64,000 nt of DNA, taken from NCBI GenBank assembly GCA_020726505.1, contig JAHLEZ010000020.1, forward strand, positions 744,001 to 808,000, written 5' to 3'. The translations under genes were made by a program, and so were the position numbers. The notes below the pieces were generated by a model. It was given only the letters and a program-made list of their open reading frames with translations, made no database searches and had not been told where the DNA came from. The DNA comes from Leptodontidium sp. MPI-SDFR-AT-0119. Taxonomy: Eukaryota; Ascomycota; Leotiomycetes; Helotiales; Leptodontidiaceae. Position 1 is the stretch's first letter. Every line of letters begins with the position of its first letter. Positions 20,680 through 31,711 of the stretch are shown piece by piece.

Positions 20680-22029
20680 TAGCTAACAAGGGCCAATTTA
20701 CGACTAATAAATTGACGACAGACTGAATGATTCGTTAGGGAGGTTGCACATGTCCGGGGGAATAGGCACAGTCAGCGTTTAACTTTCTTCACTATACACT
20801 CTCTCCGGACTTGCATTTCCCTTAATCAGGTCAACATCACACTCTCATATTATTTCAATAGCTTCAATATTGTTTTGCGTCAAGTCTTACTCATATCCTG
20901 CTGTGATCAAGTAATAACTATAGATTTCTTCTGTTCTTTTTTCGGAAGGTCGACGGGTTTCAGGGCGTCGGCGGCGGAGCACACGCTACCAGTGAAGCAA
21001 CGAAGTATCGTACTCGTAGCCTGCTAAGAAGAGAAGGGCTTCGAAGGCGCAACGAGGACACGCCCTCGGGGCGAAGTTAACTGACCTTTTGGAACTGGTA
21101 ATCAGGTGATCTATGTCACATGCTACCGAGATCAGTTCCTTAAATGTTTGCTTTGTTACATACCTAGCCCTCTTCTTAGGAATGAAGGTACGAAGGCTTC
21201 GTGCTCTTGCCGAGCTTTAAAGGGGTCGTCAGCCGGTCACTCTCACGTGCGGAGATCCATTGTTGATTTTCGCTTCCGTCCCGCTCACATTGACCTCGTG
21301 TCACGTGGGTTTCTACATGTTTGTTTTGTTCTATACCAGACCTCTTCTTACGTACCAAAGTACGAAGGCTTCGTGCGTGCCGTAGGCTAGCACTCTTGTC
21401 GAAGCCACCCAGCGCCCAAGGCTCTCGGGGCCAAAAAATTAGCCGAGCTTTTTAAGCGAGCCTTTTAAAGGGGGGAACACGGGGTCACTCTCGCGTGCGG
21501 AGATCCGTTTGTTGATTTTCGCTTCGTCCCGCTCGCATTTAACTTTCGTACCTTTTTACCTTTGGTCCTGTGACTATGATTTCCCCTCATAACGTGTCTT
21601 ATCTGACGTCACTAACCCAACATCTTCTTCTGTTGTCGACTTCGTTGGCATTCTGCATTTGTCTGTTGGACATGGGAATGGCTTCTTCTGCACCATCCCT
21701 AGTCACTCACGTGATAATTGACGCCATTCCAGTATCAGCCTAGTTACCCCCGCTAAAAGTTGGTGCCCGAAGCGCCAGCCTCATCACACATCATCAACGA
21801 CACCTTACGAGTTGAATCCTTCTTTACTTTGAGTACGATATTTGCGAGCCTTTTGATTTACTTGCCTCTAGACTTGAAGACATAGTAACGTCGTGAACGG
21901 ACTAATTACCAGAAACAAGCCACCCACTCGGAGCAAGACAAGTAGGTACCGACAGTAGGCATCCATTCTCGTGACACTCGCCTGACTGATTCTTAGGAGT
22001 CCTTCGACTAGTCGACTCAGCCCCTCAAA
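20680..22029. repeat. Conserved 3' flank of NLR copy 2 and chimeric 5' flank of copy 3
   Basis: No gene is seen. The first part repeats the NLR 3' flank, with a diverged palindrome at about 21013-21031 and the hairpin acgaaggcttcgt at 21190-21202 and 21362-21374. About 21420-21705 closely matches the Helitron leader and again stops at gtcactc. The NLR-specific upstream module then runs to the ATG at 22030. Open frames on the minus strand here are repeat shadows. Confidence 0.7.
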
Positions 22030-25000
22030 ATGGATGGTCTTAGTGGAGCCGCAAGTATCATTGCCGTGATCGATATCTCTGCAAAGATATTCGAACTATG
22101 CCAAACATATGTCTCGGCGGTAAAGGAAGCCAGGAAAGATATCCAGCGCCTCAGAGACGGAGTAACATCTCTTCAAGATGTCATAACTGATGTGAGAGAC
22201 CTAGCTGAAGATTCGAGCTCATCTAGACGGTCAATCTTTAGTCGTCTCAACCAGCATAACGGGCCAGTGCAGCAGTGCGAGAGAGACTTGAGACGACTAT
22301 TGGCGCAGCTGGAGCTTGGAGAAGGAGAGAGTAAGATGAGGCAGTTCGGTTTACGCGCATTGAAGTGGCCCTTCTCAAGCAAGGACGTTGACAAACGCCT
22401 TCAAATTATCAACGAACATAAAGCGACATTCACTCTGGCGTTAACGTCTGACCATTTGTAGGTTTTGTGCTATGATGGTTGTGTGATTCAAGCTAACAGT
22501 TGTTAGTGCTCTTACTCGCTCTATCAAAGATGATATAGCGATGCTGGGTGATGGTCTAGCGGATATACAGATCGAGCAGAGGACACTAGCGATAGGTGAA
22601 AAACAACAGAAAATCCGTCATTGGCTATCATCGCCAGATCCGTCTACTAACCATAACGCTGCTTGCAAATTACGTCAAGCAACTACAGGGGAATGGTTTC
22701 TGAAAAGCGATGAGTTTGAGAAATGGAAGATGACTTCAAGATCTTTTCTGTGGCTTTATGGCATTCGTAAGTAATTACCTAGGCTAGGCTATTTATAGCT
22801 AATCAAAATATTTAAGCTGGCTGTGGGAAGAGTGTCCTGTGGTAATAACTCCACACAAATACTTCATTGGAAATTTGTTAATTATATTCGCAGCTCTACA
22901 GTCCTTGAAAAAGTCAAGTCTCAGTACAAGTCTAGCCCTACCGTGGCAATCGCCTATTTCTACTTCGATTTCAACGATACCGAGAAGCAAAGGCACGACA
23001 AATTTACGCATTCGCTAATCGAGCAGTTAGCCTGGCAGTCGACGAAAGCTCTTGCTTGTCTAGAATCGCTCTTTTCTCGCTGTCAGGATGGGAAGCAGCA
23101 GCCTATGCAAGATGCCCTTGAGGCTGCCTTACGGCAAATGTTGAATGAATTTGGGGAGACGTTCCTTATTCTTGACGCTTTGGACGAATGTAAAGAAAGA
23201 GAAGAACTCCTGCTTCTGTTAGAGAACCTTACCTCCTGGGGGCAAGGAAATCTGCACGTTCTTGCCACAAGCCGGAGGGAGCGAGACATCGAAGAAACTC
23301 TCGAATCATTGACCACAAGCAAAATCTGCCTCTAGAGCGCCCTTGTTAATAATGACATTCGTACTCACCTTTCCGAACGACTCCAGAACGACCCAAAACT
23401 GAAACGGTGGCCTACTAATGTACGAGGAGAAATTAAAGATACTCTGATGGAAGGAGCACAAGGAATGTACGTTGCAACCTTCTCATTGTGTATTCTTTGA
23501 AACAACTAACATAGGTTTCAAGGTTTCGTTGGGTTGTATGCCAACTAGAAGTGCTGCGGAAATGTTTGAAAGTAGACGCTCTCCGGAAAGCACTGAAGTG
23601 TTTACCAAAAACTCTGGATGAAACCTACGCTCGTATATTGCAGAATATTGACGAGGAATACAGTCAAGATGCATTCCGAATTCTCCAGTGGCTGGTTTAC
23701 TCTGCTCGACCACTTCATATTGAAGAGGTGGTCGAAGTTCTCGCAATCGATACCGAACAGTCACAATTCAATCCCGAAAACCGACTTCCAGATCCTCGAG
23801 ACTTGTTAACCATTTGCTCTAGCTTAGTAACAATAGTATCAGTAACGGCTGAGGGCAATAACGGAGCCTCCAATGAGACAACAGAGCTTAGGCTAGCTCA
23901 TTTCTCTGTCAAAGAATACTTGATCTCTGATCGCATTCGAAATGGATTAGCTTTTCAATATAATATACGGTCAAGGGGAGAGGAAGAAATTACACAGTCT
24001 TGTTTAAAGTACCTCCTTCATTTTCAAAGGGGTGTACTCACATCAGGAAATCTTAATACATTTCCATTAGCTCTGTATGTAGCGCAACACTAGTGTCGTC
24101 ATTTCCGAGCGACAAAAGATTCAGATCAGGCGAGCAAGCTCGTTATGCAACTTTTCCAAGGAGACGCTTTTCAGAACTGGATTCGGCTCTATGATCCAGA
24201 CTTCCCCTGGGAAAGAACTGATATGAAAAAGAACATCACAAGCATCGCCTCTCCACTATATTACACATCACGGCAAGGTTTATTTGAGCCAGTTTCACTT
24301 CTACTCAAGGAAGGGGCCGATGTGAATGCTCAAGGCGGAGCGTATAGTAATGCACTACAAGCAGCTTCTTCAGAAGGTCACGAGGCAATTGCAGCACTTC
24401 TGCTCGAGAAAGGGGCTGATGTGAATGTTCAAGGTGGAAAGTATGGCAATGCACTCCAAGCAGCTTCTTCAGAAGGTCACGAGGCAATCGCAGCACTTCT
24501 ACTCGAGAAAGGGGCCAATGTGAATACTCAAGGCGGACCCTACGGCAATGTACTTCATGCAGCTATAGCTGGAGGTTACGAGGCAATCGCAGCACTTCTG
24601 GTCGAGAAAGGGGCCGATGTGAATATTCAAGGTGGATACCACGGCAGTGCACTCCAAGCAGCTATAGCTGGAGGTTACGAGGCAATCGCAGCACTTCTGG
24701 TCGAGAAAGGGGCCGATGTGAATATTCAAGGTGGATACCACGGCAGTGCACTCCAAGCAGCTATAGCTGGAGGTTACGAGGCAATCGCAGCACTCCTGCT
24801 CGAGAAAGGGGCTAATGTGAATGCTCAAAGCGAACCCTTTGGTAATGCACTCTATGCAGCTTCCATGGAAGGTCACAAGGCAATCGCAGCACTTTTGCTT
24901 GAGAAAGGGGCTGATGTGAATGCTCAAGGCGGACCCTTTGGTAATGCACTCCAAGTAGCTTCTTTTGAAGGTCACGAGGCAATTGCAGCACTTCTGGTCG

Positions 25001-25428
25001 AGAAAGGGGCTGATGTGAATGTTCAAGGTGGATACTTCGGCAGTGCACTTTATGCAGCTATAGCTGGAGGTTACGAGGCAATCACAGCACTTCTAGTTGA
25101 GAAAGGGGCTGATGTGAATGCTCAAGGCGGACCCTATAGCAATGCACTCCAAGCAGCTTCTTTTAAAGGTCATGAGATAATTATGGCACTTTTGCTTAAG
25201 AAAGGGGCCGATGTGAATACTTAAGGCGGATGTTACGATAGTGCACTGTAAGCAGCTTCTTTTAGAGGTCACGAGACAATCGCAGCACTTCTAGTCGAGA
25301 AAGGGGCCGACGTGAATGCTCAAGGCAGACGCTACGGCAATGCACTCCAAGCAGCTTCTTTTATAGGACACGAGCTAATCGCAGCACTTCTGCTCGAGAA
25401 AGGGGCCAGGATACAGAGCATCGCTTAA
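22030..25428 (+). pseudogene. HeLo-like/NACHT/ankyrin NLR-type gene, copy 3 (four nonsense codons)
   Basis: It has the same architecture and splice sites as copies 1 and 2: exons 22030-22457, 22507-22766, 22817-22841, 22894-23466 and 23523-25428. All motifs are recognisable (PGCGKS, LILDALDEC, TSRRERD, AHFSVKEYL), and eleven ankyrin repeats follow. Four in-frame stops interrupt it: TAG 23333-23335 (CAG in the paralogs), TAG 24091-24093 (TGG), TAA 25222-25224 and TAA 25249-25251 (both CAA). All four are explained by C to T in CpA on one strand or the other, as RIP would produce. No frameshift was seen, so decay is recent. Without the stops it would encode about 1,050 residues. Confidence 0.88.
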
Positions 25429-27190
25429 AAAAAGTGCAAATTGGGTAAGTTAATTAGTAGCTAACCAGGGCTACTTCACGACTAATAAATTAACCACAGA
25501 CTAAATGATTCGTTGCACATGTCCGGAGGAATGGTTAGAGACAGCGTTTAACTTTTTTCGCTATATAACTCCTTCCAGACATTTGTTCAACATTACGCCC
25601 TCTTATTATTTTTACTGGTTCATTATTGTTTTGCGTCGGGTTTCACTCACATCCTACTGTGATCAAGCAATAGCCGTAGATTTCTTCTGCTTTTTTTTTT
25701 CTTTCGGAAGAACGATAGGTTTCAAGGCGTCCGCGTCGGCGAGCGCGCTTCTAGTAAAGGAACGAACCTTCGTACTCTTAGCCTCCTAAGAGAAGTGAAG
25801 AAGGACTTCGACGGCGCAACGCAAACAGGCTCTCGGGGGTAAAACTTGGCCAGTTTCGTCACGTGCGCTTTACGTGTTAATTGTGTAACATATCTAGACC
25901 TCATTTTAGGAATGAAGGAACGAAGGCTTCGTGCGAGCCGCAGGCCAGCACTCTTGTAATATCAACTTGGAAAGTCACAATTAGCCGAGCTTGAAAAGGG
26001 GGTATGTCACGTGACCGTGTATTTTAAGCGATACCTTCGGTAAGAGGACGTATCTGTTACAAACTCGTATCAAGACAGCCTCATAGCTTCGGAGAAGTCC
26101 ACAGTGCCTTCAACGGAACTGAGATCCACTGAACTGCAGAAGCACTGTGGAGCCAGCAAAGGCAAAGTGACGCGTACCAACGCCAACCGGCAACCCGGTT
26201 CTACATGTCAAGCGCTAGCTCTTATTCAAATCCCAGCTGTATTATGGAGATGGTGGGTAGTTGGTCCTGGAATTCCCCCGTCCGGACTCGACATCCTATT
26301 TCGGTACGATGTTATGCTAAATTCAAACTCCACTCGAGGGTAGCTGGTGCAATCTTACCATGCTACGATTCCGTTTCAGTCAGTTAAGAACCACACTAAT
26401 GATCATCTACAACCGGCGGTAAGTGTACGGCTCTAACGGTATGAGAAGCTTGGTAATGCTATTCCAAGGCTCGCTGCTGCGCCTCTATCGGGGTGAGCTC
26501 GAGCCCTTCGCTTCACAGATTGTAACTAGAGATCCCTTTTTGTCCGGCTAGGAGAACCTCCTGACAGAGTGAGCTTTCAATGGTGGGCAATACACGGTCC
26601 TAAGAGAATGTTTTCTCAGCGTCTCAACGTGTCCCTGGCTTAGGACTGATCCACGTAGACCGCCGTGCTCTGTTCGATTTGGCATGATAGTGGAGACGGG
26701 TTCTTTTTCTACAGCCAACAGTCGCACCTGCTGGGGGCTTAAGAAGTCGTAATCCACTAGTTCAAGGGCTTGCATGCACATACAGTAGTCCACTGTGGTG
26801 CGTTTGCTACGGAGTTCCCGAACTTGCCAGGGATTTGGAGGATAAGCCCTTGTGACCACCCAAGCTGTCTTCTATCCAACCAACATCAATATTCGCCTGC
26901 CTAACAGATTAGTGCCTCTCCAGATAATGGCAGAGCGCAAAATTCATTGGGCCGGTGGTTGTTCTCAGGCACCAATTGTGGAGAACTTCTCCGAGAACTA
27001 AGGGCCATCGGGAATCGAAGGCTTAGATGCAGCCTGTAATATCTGAGTTGGATATTATTGCTCCGGCGCTGACGTTTTTTACGTATCTAGGCAGGGGTTT
27101 TCAGCTTGGAATTGTGGTCAAGACTCTCGGCAGAATGGTTGTTTACAATAGCGAGGCAGGCTAGACCCGTGTCGTCCAGGGGGCTTCAAG
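25429..27190. other. 3' flank of NLR copy 3, then gene-poor sequence
   Basis: The NLR 3' module (diverged palindrome at 25775-25792, hairpin at 25920-25932) ends at about 25970. The palindromic octamer tcacgtga lies near 26007. The rest shows only short open frames. The longest (26548-26859, minus strand, 103 codons) has no recognisable domain and I do not call it a gene. This marks the right edge of the Helitron/NLR cluster. Confidence 0.6.
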
Positions 27191-27198
27191 TATAAAAG
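27191..27198 (+). promoter_or_regulatory. TATA box of the coiled-coil gene
   Basis: tataaaag lies 72 bp upstream of the ATG at 27263, followed by a pyrimidine-rich stretch (tcctccattctcattcac) typical of fungal transcription start regions. Confidence 0.6.
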
Positions 27199-27262
27199 GA
27201 CGATGAGCAGCCAACTATCCTCCATTCTCATTCACTACTATCTAACACCTTTGATTCACGGT

Positions 27263-28287
27263 ATGAGTCCACAATGCCAGAATACGATGGAAGGGGGAGA
27301 CGACATTCAAGGTACCGAAGTGTGAGTCATTATCATGTATATTGTTCCTCTCTGTAATAAGAGCTAATCTTTCTCCTTTAGACTCCATGGTCGTTCCAGA
27401 GAGTCAACCCCATCAGATGTAACCGCCATTCTTGCCCCTGAGCCGGTATGATATAGATTCCACTTCGGGCTTGAGATTTCAGACCTGACCATGACATCAG
27501 GCGTCAATACGAGCCCCTTACCAGGGTGAGGACAGTCGAGTCACCCTACTGCGAAGTAAGCTTGCACTAATTGCCCCCATCCATATACTCACTAACATCT
27601 TAAGATTTCGATGATAAGCTCCAGGAATGGGCAGCACCATTTGTTGCGGGGAAGTTTATGGAACAGGAAGGACAACCCGATGACCACATCACTATTTCTA
27701 TCGAGATGGCTCGCTTTTACCAACTTATAACTCGAGGTTCTATTCGTGAGTTTACCTATCATCTGCTAATAGCTATTCCTAATCTTCTCTCGCCCTTTTC
27801 AGAGGTTTTAGAAAAACTGCAATCAGAAAAGGGACAGTTAGAGTACGACAGTTGGAAATTACAAAATGACAACCAGCAACTGCAACAACACAGCTGGCAA
27901 CTACAGGCAGAGTGGGACGAAATGAAAGGCGAGTAACTTTTTCTCTCCGATAATCTCAACCGATTTTATACTTAACTAACTTACATTACAGCCCGTACAG
28001 CGTTTCTAGAATCTGAGAATGATCAATTGAAAGGTCGGTTCACTATTCATTGGAAGACTCTCATAATACTAATTCTAGCAGTCAAACACAGTGCCTTAGA
28101 AAAGAAGGAACCCGAATTGGAACGTACAGTTGCAAGTAATAGCAACCTGAGGGAACAGTTGGATACTGTGGGGCGTGGATGTATGGCGCAGGGAGAAGTC
28201 ACGATTGAGATGTGTGCTGCACGTAAGACAGAGACAATGGAGGAGGAAGGGGAAGGCCGGAGCAGAAAACGGCGTAGGGAAGAGTGA
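27263..28287 (+). CDS. Seven-exon coiled-coil protein with a basic tail, unknown function
   Basis: Not recognised. Inferred exons are 27263-27321, 27382-27445, 27501-27555, 27605-27745, 27803-27928, 27992-28033 and 28082-28287. All junctions keep frame and give a 230-residue protein. Six introns of 48-63 bp fit in about 1 kb; the fifth (27929-27991) begins GC after AAAG, a GC-AG intron. The N-terminal third is polar and low in structure. A short hydrophobic/amphipathic stretch (RFYQLITRG) follows, then a Gln/Glu/Leu-rich coiled coil (residues about 95-190, EKLQSEKGQLEYD... SWKLQNDNQQLQQH). The C-terminus is acidic then basic (RSRKRRREE), a plausible nuclear signal. A TATA box and pyrimidine tract precede it. 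A coiled-coil nuclear factor is the most that can be said. The gene is inferred from frame continuity, which is strong over seven exons. Confidence 0.65.
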
Positions 28288-28559
28288 AACTGGAGATGTA
28301 TCCGCGCGTCTTCGGTTTCTTGCTTATTCTCAATCTTTTCAACTACTTTGAAATAGCATATCACCATCATCAACCTCATATGATACCAATATTGCACATC
28401 ACACCCACGATCAACCCCAACCCTTGTGATGCTACACTGATTTAGAAGCAGCCCCAAAATGTCTCTACCGACTGGAATCAAACAAGTCTTAGACCAGCCA
28501 TTATAACTATCAAATCGTCATCCATAGTGACCGGAGATTCTCTCGCATTCCGCCGGACT

Positions 28560-28838
28560 TTATAAAATCCACATGCCCCTGACACACACACAGTGCAGTC
28601 CTCCCGGTATGAAAGTATCAAGTCCTGCAAACTGCTGCCTGCTTGGTACGAGGCACAAGCAAGGAGGGTTACTCGGATCATTGCCACGGTCATCGTCAAA
28701 GCACCGGAACTTATCGCAGTGAATGCATTTGTAGTAGGGACGATTGGCGTTCTCTTTACGGTTCGACACTCGAGTCACACAACGAACTGTTTGGCTTTGG
28801 CAGGATCGACATTCCGGAGCTGTTGCAAGTACAATCAC
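28560..28838 (-). CDS. GRF-type zinc-finger protein fragment
   Basis: The reading frame contains CRSC, then RPYYKCIHC, KFRCFDDDRG and NPPCLC, which is the layout of the GRF zinc finger (three or four Cys plus the aromatic/Asp core) found in nucleic-acid-binding proteins. There is no ATG at the upstream end: the frame opens with GTG, and a good 3' splice site (cttgcaacag) precedes the finger. Either a first exon lies further upstream or the gene is truncated at the junction with the dynamin relic on the opposite strand. The C-terminal end (after about 28650) may be spliced into another frame. Function beyond nucleic-acid binding is not visible. Confidence 0.5.
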   Translation of the reverse strand: MIVLATAPECRSCQSQTVRCVTRVSNRKENANRPYYKCIHCDKFRCFDDDRGNDPSNPPCLCLVPSRQQFAGLDTFIPGGLHCVCVRGMWIL

Positions 28839-29492
28839 TATTTCACTGACACCCTACAAAAAGTCCGCAATGAACGCAACAAGGACCACTTTGCGAGGAT
28901 CTTGCAAGACTTCTTCGGAATTCCTTCTATCAGGAAGCTTGTTTTCAGCCAGCAAATGGACCTCCGTGTGCTCTTGCCTGCTCTGGTTCAGCGAACCGAA
29001 CCTGACATGAATCTCTTTGCCTGCTCCGAGGCCTTAGACTGTATGGAGGCTTACTACAAGGTCTGACTCTCCCACGCTCTCTCTGTGCCTCTTCAGCTTT
29101 CAAGAACCGTTGACTGATTTGATCTTGTACTTCAATAGGTTGCTCTGAAGCGTCTTATTGATGACATTGCGGTCAAAATTATCGAGGTCAATCTTCTTTC
29201 CTTGCTTCATGAGATATTTTCACCATTAACCGTTACTGCAATGGCCGATGGCCTCGTGACGAGTATTGCTGGTGAATCAGAAGAGAGTCGTGCCCAGCGA
29301 GATCAATTTATGAGGCAGCTAGAAGTTCTCAGAAATGGATTAGAAATGTCAGATCATTATCTAGTTCGTCTTCCGAGACATAAGTACCACTTTTTGGTAC
29401 GGTTCCGGAGAGCTCTAAGCCTGTACCGACAGAAGTGCCCAGGGAGGGTAGGAGATCCTGTAATAGATTTCTTTCCATCACCGGCTAAATGA
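28833..29492 (+). pseudogene. C-terminal relic of a dynamin-family GTPase
   Basis: Only the stalk/GED end of a fungal dynamin-like protein is present: YNHYFTDTLQKVRNERN, then PDMNLFACSEALDCMEAYYK, a 78-bp intron (29061-29138), then VALKRLIDDIAVKIIEVNLL and LHEIFSPLTV, ending at TGA 29490-29492. These strings match the conserved C-terminal region of fungal Mx/dynamin-type GTPases. The GTPase domain and the first several hundred residues are missing. Homology begins abruptly at about 28833, where the antisense GRF finger starts. No start codon is positioned to express it alone, so I treat it as a relic left by a rearrangement. Confidence 0.7.
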
Positions 29493-30452
29493 AAGTCGAT
29501 GTCGAAGGTCTGAAGACGTTGTGTTTATAGTCGATGCCTATGTATGGATCAAGGGGGCTGTGCTAATAGTACTCTTTGAATGGCGGTTAATTCCGTGTCG
29601 GACTCCATTATTAACCTTGAGGCCATCCTCACTAAATCTCTAATACCAATAAAGATTAGTACTGGAAAACAATTAGCACAACTCACGTTAGTGCTAAAAC
29701 ACAATTAATACAAATATACTCCTGGATCAACGCAACGAACCTTACATGCGCAGTCAGCTACCTCAGGTACCTACGTCCTCTCGACATACAAATGTATGCT
29801 TCTACAACTACACAACGAGTACCACAACAAGGCAAGATGTGCTTGGGAACTTACTAGTTTCGATGCCAGTTGCCTACTTCTGCGATACGATGGATAGTGT
29901 GGGGATTGGTACTGGATGAGATAATCATGCTCGATGGTGCCGATGACGATATTGCACAGCGATGATGCTACTGCTGGGTGCTAATAGTGTAGAATATGCT
30001 ACCCTTTTGAGATCTTCAATGTTTTTCAAGTATAGAACTCATCGGTGAATTGTGCGAATCTCAACGGTGTCAAAATCTTTTTACAGCCCGCTGCCTTCCA
30101 AGGACGGTCTGCGTGATGTGCAACCTCGACTTGCTTTTTGTCCTCGCATATGATGATTATCAAGAGCATGTAGGCCTCGTTAGATACAAGGTGAAAAGGA
30201 TTGAGAAGCCTAAGGGTATCATTGTCGAAGATTCGTTGTTGAAAGTGACATACCCCGTGTTGTCATATATGGGTACGCTACAGGCTGTAGCCGATTGACC
30301 AAAGTAGGACTACGCTGGGGGTCGGGCCCCTGAAGCAGTCCGCTCGGCACTCGGTTATAAGGGCCTAGACCCAATAGCTCCAGTGGTTCCGGCGGTAGTT
30401 TCAGCGCATAACTGACGTAATTACTTCTAGTGGTCTTGGCGCCTGAAGGGCC
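29493..30452. other. Intergenic; one doubtful short frame
   Basis: Mostly non-coding in appearance. An open frame at 30050-30298 (82 codons, plus strand) has no recognisable motif and a poor start context, so I do not call it. No repeats or RNA genes were recognised. Confidence 0.5.
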
Positions 30453-30460
30453 TATATATA
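30453..30460 (+). promoter_or_regulatory. TATA box of the 2EXR gene
   Basis: tatatata lies about 100 bp before the ATG at 30558, with a C/A-rich leader between them. Confidence 0.55.
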
Positions 30461-30557
30461 CGGCGTTCGTAGCACCTCTAGATCGGCAAGCAATTCAAGC
30501 ACTTTCCACTGCAAACGACACTTCTACACCTCGACAGTAGCACTCTACTCTGGCAAA

Positions 30558-31268
30558 ATGGCATCAGAACCTGCGTTTACCTGCTTTCCGAACCTCCCCG
30601 TTGAAATCCAAATCAAGATCTGGCACCATTCTCTCCTAGGACCTCGTATCATTCAGGTAGCTCGCCGCGATGGTGGCGATAGGTCATTCAGCTTTAATGG
30701 TGCTCAGCCTCCGGCAGCCCTTCACACCTGCCAAACTTCTCGAGAAGTAGCTTGCTCTGTTTTCAAGACTGCGTTTGCCCTCGAAAATTCAAGGCCGAAC
30801 GAACCCCTACCACCTATATACATCGATTTCGCTCACGACACCATTTTTCTTACTACACCTTGCAGTGTTTGGGACGCCCCATATGAAGCACTGGCTGAGG
30901 CATTCCCTGATGCCCAAAAGATCCAGTCGCTAGCCGTTGTAGTTTCTCCATCCTGCGATATCGAGACGGCGGTTATGTCTATCATGAAACCTTACTTTAC
31001 TCTCGAGAAATATCTTGGTGGAGATCTTCGGGGAAAAGTTGAGTCAGACCTCAGAGAACTCGTCTTTATCGTCGGAAACCAGTCTGGTCTACTATACGAT
31101 TCTGAGTATCCAGAAAACGTCAGGTTTTCTGAGCCAGAAGCTACACCACAGTTGCCCTGGCAGGCATGGGGAGATGTATGGGGAGATGTGGAGGATTTTT
31201 GGGTAAAGGAGCTTTCGGATGGTTGGGAAAGAGGTGTAGTGCGGTTTAAGGAGGTCAAGATGGTTTGA
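30558..31268 (+). CDS. 2EXR-domain protein
   Basis: An intronless 236-residue protein. The N-terminus, FTCFPNLPVEIQIKIWHHSL followed by GPRIIQV, is the hallmark of the fungal 2EXR family: an F-box-like start, then the conserved Glu-x-Arg-type core. ALHTCQTSREVA and PIYIDFAHDTIFLT are the expected second and third blocks. These proteins are abundant in Pezizomycotina; their molecular role is not established, and the F-box resemblance suggests protein interaction. The start has a good context (gcaaaATGg) and a TATA box upstream. The frame is complete and undamaged, unlike many neighbours. Confidence 0.85.
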   Translation: MASEPAFTCFPNLPVEIQIKIWHHSLLGPRIIQVARRDGGDRSFSFNGAQPPAALHTCQTSREVACSVFKTAFALENSRPNEPLPPIYIDFAHDTIFLTTPCSVWDAPYEALAEAFPDAQKIQSLAVVVSPSCDIETAVMSIMKPYFTLEKYLGGDLRGKVESDLRELVFIVGNQSGLLYDSEYPENVRFSEPEATPQLPWQAWGDVWGDVEDFWVKELSDGWERGVVRFKEVKMV

Positions 31269-31711
31269 TAGCAGACAATACGAAGGGAATTGTGGTTGTG
31301 ACTTTGGGCATTGTAGTCGATGCTCAACGTTCTCATGGTGGGGGTGCTGGGGCAGCGATCCCTGATTTGCATCTGTCCCGGTCCATCTGCCCCAGGACAG
31401 TTGGCCGTCTTGGGGACTCTTTAATGTCTATCTGGATAAAAGATTTCGTGCTAGCGTCTTTGAAATGAGGCTAATCCTTCGTGCACGTTCTATGATGTGT
31501 TAAGCACAACTGTAGATCGGGGAAGCCATGATAGAAATGGACACTTCTACATCTGAATCCATTTGCATTGAGATCCCACTTGTTATTTCAGCCCCTCGGT
31601 AATCATGTAAGCTCGATTCTCATGCCCGTCCTCTCACCTATCGCGCCCTACCCTTTCCCTTAGATGACGGCTGCTCGCCTGCCCATTCATAAGTTTCGTC
31701 GCCATTTGTCG

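Noticed and set aside
26548..26859. 103-codon minus-strand frame between the NLR cluster and the coiled-coil gene
   Set aside because: No recognisable motif, no convincing start context or splice sites; left as intergenic.
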